The position numbers were made by a program, and so were the translations under genes. The notes under the pieces are model-generated. The model was given only the letters and a program-made list of their open reading frames with translations, was not told the origin of the DNA and did no database searches. A stretch of 20,208 nucleotides of DNA from SG8-41 sp044867805 (GTDB lineage: Bacteria; Pseudomonadota; Gammaproteobacteria; Burkholderiales; SG8-41). The stretch covers positions 1-20,208 of the forward strand of contig JBIOVQ010000218.1 of NCBI GenBank assembly GCA_044867805.1, in the 5' to 3' direction. This document shows, one piece after another, positions 7,310-12,810 of this stretch. Numbering within the stretch: the stretch's first letter is position 1; every line of letters begins with the position of its first letter.

Positions 7310-7338
7310 TTGCTGGCCCGGTTGAAAGGCACTAGAAT
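7310..7338 (+). promoter_or_regulatory. Sigma-70 type promoter for the peptide-puuD operon
   Basis: TTGCTG (7310-7315) and TAGAAT (7333-7338) are separated by exactly 17 bases. Transcription would begin near 7345, about 40 bases before the ATG at 7386. Confidence 0.55.
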
Positions 7339-7385
7339 GGCCGCGGTGCTGTCGTCGAAACCCGCTTCCACCTGGAGGAATCAGA

Positions 7386-7481
7386 ATGAAAAACCCGCTC
7401 GACTCGCTGTGGGGCACCGTCATCAGCGGCCTGATCCTGACGCTGATCCTCTATAACGTCGTGAAGTACACGCTGCAGTAA
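7386..7481 (+). CDS. 31-residue single-span membrane peptide
   Basis: This small open reading frame starts MKNPLDSLWGTV and ends VVKYTLQ. Residues 9-28 form one hydrophobic membrane segment (ISGLILTLILY). It has an excellent ribosome-binding site (TGGAGGAATCAG-ATG) behind the promoter at 7310-7338, and its stop lies 14 bases before the ATG of the PuuD-type gene, so it is the first gene of a two-gene operon. Its size and composition resemble small accessory subunits of membrane oxidoreductases, but no family is recognised. The ribosome-binding site, promoter and tight spacing support it as real despite its length; a standard gene caller would probably miss it. Confidence 0.75.
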   Translation: MKNPLDSLWGTVISGLILTLILYNVVKYTLQ

Positions 7482-7495
7482 CCCGGGGGACTGCC

Positions 7496-7993
7496 ATGAT
7501 GGACTTCATACTGCTCGGCATTGGACGCTGGGTGCATATCGCGGCCGGCGTCATGTGGATCGGCCTGCTCTACTACTTCAATTTCGTCCAGGTGCCGGCG
7601 CTGGCGGACGCCGGCAAGGACGGTACCGGGGCCGGCATCACGAAGCACGTCGCGCCGCGCGCGTTGTTCTGGTTCCGCTGGGCTGCGGTGGTGACCTGGC
7701 TGGCCGGGGCGCTGTTGCTCGGCGGCAACTTCTTCAAGGCATTCCTGTTCCTGGACAGCGCGTTTTACGCGATCGGCCTGGGCGCCTGGCTCGGCACCAT
7801 CATGCTCTTCAACGTATGGGTGCTGATCTGGCCCAACCAGAAGAAGATCCTCGGCATCGTCTCGGCGACCGACGAGGAGAAGGGCAGGGCACGCCGCGTC
7901 GCATTCCTCGCTTCACGCACCAATACCATGCTCTCGATACCGATGCTGTTCTTCATGGCGGCGGCGGGGCACCAGGGCGTCTTCTTCGGCTAG
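7496..7993 (+). CDS. PuuD-type (urate hydroxylase N-domain, DUF989) membrane protein without cytochrome domain
   Basis: The 165 residues contain about four membrane segments: GRWVHIAAGVMWIGLLYYF, FRWAAVVTWLAGALLLGG, FYAIGLGAWLGTIMLFNVWVLIW and MLSIPMLFFMAAAGH. VHIAAGVMWIGLLYYFNFVQVP, HVAPRALFWFRW, VLIWPNQKKILG and ARRVAFLASRTNTMLSIPMLF match the N-terminal membrane domain of PuuD-type urate hydroxylases. PuuD proper carries a C-terminal cytochrome c domain; this gene ends right after the membrane domain. Stand-alone versions are common and their reaction is not established, so urate oxidation should not be assumed; no purine-catabolism genes are nearby. GGGGG precedes the ATG; a second ATG follows immediately at 7499. 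Conserved histidines in VHIA and KHVAP could hold haem. Confidence 0.82.
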   Translation: MMDFILLGIGRWVHIAAGVMWIGLLYYFNFVQVPALADAGKDGTGAGITKHVAPRALFWFRWAAVVTWLAGALLLGGNFFKAFLFLDSAFYAIGLGAWLGTIMLFNVWVLIWPNQKKILGIVSATDEEKGRARRVAFLASRTNTMLSIPMLFFMAAAGHQGVFFG

Positions 7994-8011
7994 GCATCGC
8001 CGGCTTCAGCG

Positions 8012-8044
8012 AAAACGCCCGGGTCTCCCGGGCGTTTTTCTTTT
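8012..8044. terminator. Bidirectional rho-independent terminator
   Basis: AAAACGCCCGGG-TCT-CCCGGGCGTTTTT forms a nine-pair GC stem extended by A/T pairs and followed by TTTTTCTTTT. It ends the peptide-puuD operon; the A-run on the left lets it serve the converging DUF192 gene as well. Confidence 0.93.
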
Positions 8045-8048
8045 GTCG

Positions 8049-8069
8049 AATCACAAATCACGATTCACG
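8049..8069. repeat. Heptamer array AATCAC(A/G)
   Basis: Units AATCACA, AATCACG, ATTCACG lie directly after the terminator and eight bases from the DUF192 stop codon. Same family as 94-128 (inverse), 8955-8982, 9033-9060 and 10918-10945. Confidence 0.8.
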
Positions 8070-8076
8070 CTCCTTG

Positions 8077-8517
8077 CTATCGCGCCGGTGGCGCGCGTTC
8101 CAACCCCTCGACGCGCGCGCCGGGCTTGATGCCGCGTTTCGCGAACCAGCCCTGGTTCATCTCCAGCGCGTACTTGGCCGGCTTCGCCGCGCCGTGGGAA
8201 TCCTGCGTGTGCGGCTGCATGTCGGCGATGTTGATGATGCGGCCGCTTTCGTCGAGGAACGCCACCGACAGCGGGATGTAGGTGTTCATCATCCACATCG
8301 CGTGCGAGCCGGTCTCGCGGAACACGAACAGCATGCCGCGGTTTTCCGGCAGCACGCGGCGGTGCATCAGGCCCCGCGCGCGTGTTTCCGCCGTTGCCGC
8401 CACTTCCGCCGTCAGGCCGTGGCCGTTGATCGTCAACGGGACCTCCGGCAGTTGCGCAACTGCCGGTGCGCCGGCAAGCCAGAGCGGCAAGAAAAGGACG
8501 GCGCGGGCGTTCGGCAT
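8077..8517 (-). CDS. DUF192 family exported protein
   Basis: 146 residues with a signal peptide (MPNARAVLFLPLWLAGAPAVAQ) and the DUF192/COG1430 core: ETRARGLMHRRVLPENRGMLFVF, MWMMNTYIPLSVAFLDESGRI, and KYALEMNQGWFAKRGIKPGARV. The function of this family is unknown; it is a small beta-rich periplasmic or lipid-anchored domain. The start at 8517 is chosen because it opens the signal peptide; longer frames would run into the end of the chelatase gene. It starts 16 bases after the cbiX stop, with GAGG from the end of that gene as a possible ribosome-binding site, so the two form an operon. Confidence 0.85.
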   Translation of the reverse strand: MPNARAVLFLPLWLAGAPAVAQLPEVPLTINGHGLTAEVAATAETRARGLMHRRVLPENRGMLFVFRETGSHAMWMMNTYIPLSVAFLDESGRIINIADMQPHTQDSHGAAKPAKYALEMNQGWFAKRGIKPGARVEGLERAPPAR

Positions 8518-8533
8518 GGCGAATATCAACGCC

Positions 8534-8917
8534 TCAACGGGGCGTGCTGTTGACCAGCCATTCGGAGATGGCATTCAGCAGCTCGGTCACCTCGCCGATC
8601 GGCGCCAGCACCTCGATATCCGCGTCCGGGTGCCGGGCGCTCACCTCTTTCAGCAGGCGCGGGAGGTCCTTCTTCAGGTGACCGCCCTGGGCGAGGAACA
8701 GGGGGGCGACGGTGATCCGCGTGTGGCCATTCTCCACCAGCCGCGCGACGCAGTCGGCGAGGGCCGGCTGCGTCAGCTCCAGGAACGCGAGCTCTACCGT
8801 GAGGTCCGGTCGGCGTTGGGCGACCGCCTGCCGGATCGCGCGAAACGGCTCGCTCCATTGCGCGTCGCGCGCGCCGTGCGCGAACAGCACCAGTGCGGAT
8901 TTCTTCGCGGCTGCCAT
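8534..8917 (-). CDS. cbiX: Sirohydrochlorin chelatase (CbiX/SirB type, short form)
   Basis: It inserts cobalt, nickel or ferrous iron into sirohydrochlorin for cobalamin, F430 or siroheme. 127 residues, the size of the short CbiX(S) forms. The family N-terminus LVLFAHGARDAQWSEPF carries the metal-binding histidine; a second conserved histidine is in APLFLAQGGHLKKDLP. ELAFLELTQPAL and the C-terminal PIGEVTELLNAI also fit. Longer upstream starts translate the heptamer repeats (SRFTNHDSRL) and are rejected; ATG 8915-8917 begins the conserved domain. No other tetrapyrrole genes lie in the window, so the metal cannot be assigned. Confidence 0.88.
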   Translation of the reverse strand: MAAAKKSALVLFAHGARDAQWSEPFRAIRQAVAQRRPDLTVELAFLELTQPALADCVARLVENGHTRITVAPLFLAQGGHLKKDLPRLLKEVSARHPDADIEVLAPIGEVTELLNAISEWLVNSTPR

Positions 8918-8954
8918 GGCTGGCGCTGGATCTCCGTTATCGCAGGGAAAAAGG

Positions 8955-9060
8955 CGTGAATCGTGATTCGTGAATCGTGAATCGACCCAGAAGGCGAAAA
9001 GCGGCGGCGGGTCCCGCCGCAAGCAAGCTTCGAATCACAAATCACCAATCACGAATCACG
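8955..9060. repeat. Opposed pair of AATCACG heptamer arrays with a central hairpin
   Basis: Left arm 8955-8982: CGTGAAT, CGTGATT, CGTGAAT, CGTGAAT. Right arm 9033-9060: AATCACA, AATCACC, AATCACG, AATCACG. The arms are inverse complements with a few mismatches. Between them GCGGCGG-GTC-CCGCCGC (9004-9020) makes a tight GC hairpin. The whole fills the cbiX-dut gap (8918-9063), so the transcript leaving dut would fold into a long stem. It could act as a transcript-end structure. Confidence 0.75.
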
Positions 9061-9063
9061 CTT

Positions 9064-9510
9064 TCATCGACCAGTGCTGCCGAAGCCGCCCGCTCCGCGG
9101 CTGCTGGCGCCGAAATCCTCGACGACGTCGAAGGCGACCTGCACCACCGGCACCACGACCAGCTGGGCGAGCCGCTCCAGCGGGTTGATGGTGAAGGCGG
9201 CCGTGCCGCGGTTCCAGGTCGAAACGAGGATTTCCCCCTGGTAGTCGGAATCGATCAGCCCGACCAGGTTGCCCAGCACGATGCCGTGCTTGTGGCCGAG
9301 GCCGGAGCGCGGCAGGATCACTGCCGCCAGGCCGGGGTCTCCCAGGTGGATCGCAATGCCGGAGGCGATCAGCTCGGACTGGCCGGGCGCGAGGGTCAGC
9401 GGCGCCGGGATGCAGGCGCGCAGGTCGAGTCCCGCCGAGCCGGGCGTCGCATACTGCGGTAGCTGGCCGCGCAGGCGGTCGTCCAGCATTCTGACTTCGA
9501 TTCGTCTCAC
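9064..9510 (-). CDS. dut: Deoxyuridine 5'-triphosphate nucleotidohydrolase (dUTPase)
   Basis: Hydrolyses dUTP to dUMP, keeping uracil out of DNA and feeding thymidylate synthesis. 148 residues with all five trimeric-dUTPase motifs: AGLDLRAC (1), PRSGLGHKHG (2), GLIDSDYQGEI (3), LERLAQLVV (4) and the phosphate-binding GAGGFGSTGR (5). The start is a GTG at 9508-9510 because family members begin with a strand like RRIEVRML; an ATG at 9487-9489 would cut this strand. No clear ribosome-binding site. It lies 60 bases downstream of coaBC on the same strand, the usual dfp-dut arrangement. Confidence 0.96.
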   Translation of the reverse strand: MRRIEVRMLDDRLRGQLPQYATPGSAGLDLRACIPAPLTLAPGQSELIASGIAIHLGDPGLAAVILPRSGLGHKHGIVLGNLVGLIDSDYQGEILVSTWNRGTAAFTINPLERLAQLVVVPVVQVAFDVVEDFGASSRGAGGFGSTGR

Positions 9511-9570
9511 GACGCGGTAAGGGGTATGGTCGGATGAGCAGCGGCGCCCGCGCGACGGCGGGCAAGGAAA

Positions 9571-10791
9571 TCAGGCGCCGATCACGGATCTCCGCTTGCG
9601 GCCCGCGGGCCGGTAGAGCTTCGCAATGTGCGCGATCAGCTGGCGCGCGACGATTTCCTTCGGCGCTCGGGGGAGCTTGTGCGCCCCCTTGTCGTCGAAC
9701 AGGGTGACCTCGTTGTCATCCGCGCCGACGGCGGTCTGCGCAAGGTTGGCGGCGATCAACGGCACCTTCTTGGCGCGGCGCTTGGCCTCTGCCTGCCGCC
9801 GCAGGTTGCGGCTTTCCGCCGCGAAGCCGACGCAGAAGGGCGGACGGGGCCGGCTGGCGACCCACGCCAGTATGTCCGGATTGGGCGTGAATTCGAGCTT
9901 GAGGCGGTCGCTCGTCTTCTTCATCTTGTGGCGGCTCGGACGGGTGGCGCGGTAATCGGCAACCGCGGCGACGCTGATGAATATATCCGTGTCGGCGACG
10001 TGCTTCTTCACGGCATCGAACATCTCGCGCGCCGATATCACGTCCGTGCGCCGCGCGCCGGCGGGCGTCGCCAGCGCGGTGGGCCCGGAGATGAGCGTGA
10101 CCTTCGCACCGGCTTCCACCGCTGCGCGCGCCACGGCGTAGCCCATCTTGCCCGAGCTCTGGTTGGTAATGCCGCGAACGGCGTCGATTGCCTCGAACGT
10201 CGGGCCGGCGGTGATCAGCACGCGCGTCCCGCGCAGTACCTTGGGCGCGAGGAAGCCCGTGACGGCTTCCGCGATCTGCTCGGCTTCGAGCATGCGGCCC
10301 ATGCCGATCTCGCCGCAGGCCTGGTCGCCGCTCGCGGGCCCCAGCACCGCCACGCCGTCCCGCAGCAGGCGGTCGATATTGCGCTGGGTCGCGGGATGGT
10401 CCCACATCTGGCGATTCATGGCCGGCGCCACGATCAGCGGGCATTCACGGGCCAGGCACAGCGTCGAGAGCAGATCATCGGCGAGGCCGTTCGCGAGCTT
10501 GCCGATGAAATCGGCAGTGGCAGGCGCCACCACGATCGCGTCCTTGCCGCGCGACAGCTCGATATGCGCCATGTTGTCCGGGACGCTGGCGTCCCACAGG
10601 TCGCTGTGCACCGGCTTGCCCGACAGCGCCTGGAAGGTGGCGGGAGCTACCAGGCCGCGGGCTGCCTCGGTCATGACGACCTGCACGTCGATGCCGTTAC
10701 GCATCAGCTCCCGCGTCAGCTCGGCGGCCTTGTAGGCCGCAATGCCGCCGGTCACCCCGAGAACAACCGATTTGCGCGAACTTTCAGCCAT
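9571..10791 (-). CDS. coaBC: Bifunctional phosphopantothenoylcysteine decarboxylase / phosphopantothenate-cysteine ligase
   Basis: Catalyses two steps of coenzyme A synthesis. 406 residues. The N-terminal FMN-dependent CoaC domain shows LGVTGGIAAYKA, active-site H76 in NMAHIELSR, APAMNRQMW and the catalytic cysteine C159 in GDQACGEIGMGRM. The C-terminal CoaB domain begins near residue 190 with VLITAGPTFEAIDAVRGITNQSSGKMG, followed by the lysine-rich HKMKKT and CVGFAAES. The start at 10791 opens MAESSRKSVVLGVTGG; the upstream in-frame extension reads repeat sequence. It is divergent from radC and heads a coaBC-dut operon. Confidence 0.97.
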   Translation of the reverse strand: MAESSRKSVVLGVTGGIAAYKAAELTRELMRNGIDVQVVMTEAARGLVAPATFQALSGKPVHSDLWDASVPDNMAHIELSRGKDAIVVAPATADFIGKLANGLADDLLSTLCLARECPLIVAPAMNRQMWDHPATQRNIDRLLRDGVAVLGPASGDQACGEIGMGRMLEAEQIAEAVTGFLAPKVLRGTRVLITAGPTFEAIDAVRGITNQSSGKMGYAVARAAVEAGAKVTLISGPTALATPAGARRTDVISAREMFDAVKKHVADTDIFISVAAVADYRATRPSRHKMKKTSDRLKLEFTPNPDILAWVASRPRPPFCVGFAAESRNLRRQAEAKRRAKKVPLIAANLAQTAVGADDNEVTLFDDKGAHKLPRAPKEIVARQLIAHIAKLYRPAGRKRRSVIGA

Positions 10792-10821
10792 ATAGCGCTG
10801 CAAAGTGTACCTGTAAATGCC

Positions 10822-10849
10822 GTGGACCGTAAACAGTGAACAGCAAGCG
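10822..10849. repeat. Degenerate heptamer array GT(A/G)AACA
   Basis: Units GTGGACC, GTAAACA, GTGAACA, GCAAGCG lie in the coaBC-radC divergent region, 31 bases from the coaBC start. The unit differs from the AATCACG family, but the seven-base period is the same. Confidence 0.55.
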
Positions 10850-10917
10850 ACTATCCAATCAGAAAGTATGCGAACTGCGTAAACGCCGCGCATGGCCGGC
10901 CCGTTAAGGAGTCATCG

Positions 10918-10945
10918 AATCACGAATCACCAATCACGAATCACG
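10918..10945. repeat. Heptamer array AATCACG directly before radC
   Basis: Units AATCACG, AATCACC, AATCACG, AATCACG end four bases before the radC ATG and occupy the place of its ribosome-binding site. Unit order matches 9033-9060 except for the last base of the first unit. Confidence 0.85.
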
Positions 10946-10949
10946 CCTT

Positions 10950-11624
10950 ATGTCCATTGCCGACTGGCCGATAGACGACCGCCCGCGCGAGAAACTGATC
11001 GCGAAGGGCGCGGCTGCCTTGTCCGATGCCGAGCTGGTGGCGATTTTCCTGCGCACCGGCGTCCGCGGCCGCAGCGCGGTCGACCTTGCGCGCGAGTTGA
11101 TGACGCGATTCGGCTCCTTGTCCGCGTTGTTCGCGGCTGATGCGGCCGCACTGTGCTCGGTGGTGGGGCTCGGCGCCGCGAAGGCCTCGCAGCTGTCGGC
11201 GGTGATGGAGATGGCGCGGCGCGCCTTGAAGGAAAAGCTCGACCGCGGCTCCGCGCTGGGCTCGCCCCAGGCGGTGCGCGACTACCTGCGGCTGAAATTG
11301 CAGGACCGGCCGCACGAGGTATTCGTCGGCGTTTTCCTCGATGCCCAGAACCGGGTGCTTGCGGTGGAAGAGCTGTTCCGCGGCACGCTCACCCAGACCA
11401 GCGTCTACCCGCGGGAAGTGGTGAAGCGCGCCCTCCACCACAACGCGGCCGCGCTGATCTTCGCGCACAACCATCCGTCGGGCATCGCCGAGCCCAGCCG
11501 GTCCGACGAAACGCTCACCCAGGCGCTCAAGCAGTCGCTGGCGCTGGTGGACGTCAAAGTGCTCGATCATTTCGTCATCGGGGCCGGGGCGGCGATGTCC
11601 TTCGCCGAGCGCGGGCTCTTGTAA
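10950..11624 (+). CDS. radC: RadC family JAB1/MPN+ domain protein
   Basis: 224 residues, full length for the family. The N-terminal part (PREKLIAKGAAALSDAELVAIFLRTG, then a helix-hairpin-helix-like VVGLGAAKASQLSAV) precedes the metal-binding JAMM site: E in VEELFRGT, H173-N-H175-P-S-G and D in SRSDETLT. RadC was named for a repair phenotype since attributed elsewhere; its activity is unproven. Gene order radC-rpmB-rpmG next to a divergent coaBC-dut is the widely conserved proteobacterial arrangement. Translation must start without a Shine-Dalgarno sequence because the heptamer array runs to within four bases of the ATG; no alternative start in the conserved N-terminus was seen. Confidence 0.95.
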   Translation: MSIADWPIDDRPREKLIAKGAAALSDAELVAIFLRTGVRGRSAVDLARELMTRFGSLSALFAADAAALCSVVGLGAAKASQLSAVMEMARRALKEKLDRGSALGSPQAVRDYLRLKLQDRPHEVFVGVFLDAQNRVLAVEELFRGTLTQTSVYPREVVKRALHHNAAALIFAHNHPSGIAEPSRSDETLTQALKQSLALVDVKVLDHFVIGAGAAMSFAERGLL

Positions 11625-11629
11625 ATCGG

Positions 11630-12100
11630 AACCGCAGATGAACGCAGATGAACACAGATTTGAACTCAACCAAATCACCAAGAAGATCATTGGTTGCGTT
11701 TATCGCGTGAGCAATACGCTCGGATGTGGATTTCTCGAGAAAGTCTATGAAAACGCCCTTGTGATTGAGCTAAATCGCGCCAGGCTCCAGTTTCAACAGC
11801 AGCATCCGATCAAGGTCCTGTACGATAGCTTGACAGTTGGGGAGTTCGCGGTTGATCTCCTGGTCGAGGACCGGGTCATCGTCGAATTAAAAGCAACCAA
11901 AGCCTTCGATGAGATACATTCTGCTCAGTGCATGAACTATCTACGGGCGAGCAATTTGAACATTTGCTTGTTGGTCAATTTCGGCGCTCCTCGGGTCCAG
12001 ATCAAGCGCATTGTTTCCAATTACTAGAGTCGCCGCCCAGCGGTGGATTACGCGGATTTTGAGTGCCTTTGTCAGCGTTTATCGGCGTTCATCTGCGGTT
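11630..12100 (+). mobile_element. Putative miniature mobile unit: terminal inverted repeats around a GxxExxY gene
   Basis: AACCGCAGATGAACGC (11630-11645) and its exact inverse complement GCGTTCATCTGCGGTT (12085-12100) bound a 471-bp unit holding a single gene. The similarity continues inward imperfectly (left AGATGAACACAGA, right in inverse CGATAAACGCTGA). The unit lies five bases after the radC stop and 22 bases before the rpmB promoter, splitting the conserved radC-rpmB neighbourhood without damaging either side. No target-site duplication is visible. A diverged solo end is present at 2588-2619. Calling it mobile is inference from symmetry, placement and the second copy. Confidence 0.55.
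11638..12027 (+). CDS. GxxExxY protein (PD-(D/E)xK nuclease-fold)
   Basis: 129 residues. The family signature GFLEKVY (residues 31-37) includes E34. The nuclease-fold core follows: D73 in EFAVDLLVED, E83-L-K85 in IVELKA, and Q97 in HSAQCMNYLR. All catalytic-type positions are kept, so it could be an active nuclease, though no member's function is established as far as I know. The gene is visibly less GC-rich than radC and rpmB. Its ATG (11638-11640) and first codons (MNADEHR) are read from the left terminal repeat, so gene and repeat move as one. There is no ribosome-binding site beyond the repeat. Confidence 0.85.
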   Translation: MNADEHRFELNQITKKIIGCVYRVSNTLGCGFLEKVYENALVIELNRARLQFQQQHPIKVLYDSLTVGEFAVDLLVEDRVIVELKATKAFDEIHSAQCMNYLRASNLNICLLVNFGAPRVQIKRIVSNY

Positions 12101-12122
12101 GCGTGTTCGACTTAGAGAAAGC

Positions 12123-12151
12123 TTGAGGCGGAGCCGAAAAGCCTGTAGAAT
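12123..12151 (+). promoter_or_regulatory. Promoter of the rpmB-rpmG operon
   Basis: TTGAGG (12123-12128) and TAGAAT (12146-12151) with a 17-base spacer. Transcription would start near 12158, about 25 bases before the rpmB ATG. It lies just outside the GxxExxY unit, so ribosomal-protein expression does not depend on read-through from radC. Confidence 0.7.
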
Positions 12152-12183
12152 CCGCGCCTTTCGAGATTCCGGAGCTTTTCATC

Positions 12184-12420
12184 ATGTCCCGCGTCTGCCA
12201 GGTCACCGGCAAGAAGCCGATGCTGGGTAACAACGTTTCCCACGCGAACAACAAGACGCGGCGGCGCTTCCTGCCGAATCTGCAGTATCGCCGCTTCTGG
12301 GTCGAGGCCGAGAACCGCTGGGTCAGCCTGCGGGTATCGCAGGCGGGCCTGCGCACCATAGATCGCAAGGGTATCGAGACCGTGCTGGCGGAGATGCGCA
12401 AGCGCGGCGAGAACGTCTAA
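12184..12420 (+). CDS. rpmB: 50S ribosomal protein L28
   Basis: 78 residues: MSRVCQVTGKKPMLGNNVSHANNKTRRRFLPNLQ and the WVSLRVSQAGLRTIDRKGIE core match bacterial L28, a late-assembling large-subunit protein. Only one cysteine remains near the N-terminus, so this is the zinc-free form. A CCGGAGC ribosome-binding site lies 8-14 bases before the ATG. It is the first gene of the rpmB-rpmG operon. Confidence 0.98.
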   Translation: MSRVCQVTGKKPMLGNNVSHANNKTRRRFLPNLQYRRFWVEAENRWVSLRVSQAGLRTIDRKGIETVLAEMRKRGENV

Positions 12421-12422
12421 TA

Positions 12423-12501
12423 GACAGGATTAACAAGCTTCAAACCACGCCTTGTTCTTGATGGCTTTTGCTTTAGTCCTGTAAATCTTGTAAATCCTGT
12501 C
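12423..12501. repeat. 79-bp element with 15-bp inverted ends inside the rpmB-rpmG operon
   Basis: GACAGGATTAACAAG (12423-12437) and CTTGTAAATCCTGTC (12487-12501) are inverse complements at 14 of 15 positions. The right end also contains a nine-base tandem (CCTGTAAAT, CTTGTAAAT). It begins two bases after the rpmB stop and ends 26 bases before the rpmG ATG. It is AT-rich against its surroundings and noncoding. It resembles small inverted-repeat elements common in environmental proteobacteria. Confidence 0.65.
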
Positions 12502-12527
12502 CATTCGCTTTTAACAGGAGTCGAAGC

Positions 12528-12683
12528 ATGCGCGAGAAGATCAAGCTCGAATCCACCGCCGGCACCGGCCACTTCTACACCACGACCAAGAACAAGCGCA
12601 CCATGACGGAGAAGATGGAGATCAAGAAGTACGACCCGGTGGCGCGCAAGCACGTCGTCTACAAAGAGACGAAGATCAAGTAG
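12528..12683 (+). CDS. rpmG: 50S ribosomal protein L33 (zinc-free form)
   Basis: 51 residues with the typical MREKIKLESTAGTGHFYTTTKNKRT start and KMEIKKYDPVARKHVVYKE end. It has no cysteines, so it is the C-minus form that does not bind zinc. An AGGAG ribosome-binding site precedes the ATG. A 107-base gap filled by an inverted-repeat element separates it from rpmB. Confidence 0.97.
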   Translation: MREKIKLESTAGTGHFYTTTKNKRTMTEKMEIKKYDPVARKHVVYKETKIK

Positions 12684-12722
12684 CCGCCGGGCTCCGGCGG
12701 CTATCCCCGCGCAGGCGGGGAT
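12683..12722. repeat. Two short hairpins, the second REP-like
   Basis: GCCGCCGG-GCT-CCGGCGGC (12683-12701) is followed by ATCCCCGC-GCAG-GCGGGGAT (12703-12722). The second is a form met widely as a repetitive extragenic palindrome (REP) in proteobacteria. They sit between the rpmG stop and its terminator. Confidence 0.65.
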
Positions 12723-12733
12723 CCAGCCGCAAC

Positions 12734-12763
12734 AAAAAAGCCCGCCTAGGCGGGCTTTTTTTT
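12734..12763. terminator. Bidirectional rho-independent terminator
   Basis: AAAAAAGCCCGCC-TA-GGCGGGCTTTTTTTT: a seven-pair GC stem with flanking A- and T-runs between the convergent rpmG and desaturase genes. Confidence 0.93.
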
Positions 12764-12768
12764 CGTCC

Positions 12769-12803
12769 GGTCACCGGTCACCGGTCACCGGTCACCATTC
12801 ACC
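12769..12803. repeat. Heptamer array GGTCACC x4 plus ATTCACC
   Basis: Four exact GGTCACC copies and one ATTCACC end eight bases before the desaturase stop. The TCAC core is shared with the AATCACG/AATCACC units elsewhere, suggesting one family. Confidence 0.92.
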
Positions 12804-12810
12804 GAAGTCA

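Larger units (their letters stand above)
7063..7385. other. 323-bp divergent intergenic region
   Basis: Separates the minus-strand barrel gene from the plus-strand 31-residue peptide gene. It holds a 19-base perfect palindrome (7191-7209), the promoter at 7310-7338 and the strong ribosome-binding site GGAGGA before 7386. No further coding signal is seen. TTGCAA/GATACA on the minus strand near 7140-7170 could be a weak promoter for the barrel gene. Confidence 0.6.

Noticed and set aside
8918..9022. Upstream extension of the cbiX reading frame
   Set aside because: The extra residues are translated heptamer repeats (FTNHDSR), and the conserved chelatase domain begins right after the ATG at 8917.
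9628..10839. 403-codon open frame on the plus strand
   Set aside because: Lies opposite coaBC, whose catalytic residues are all present; its own translation shows no family features.
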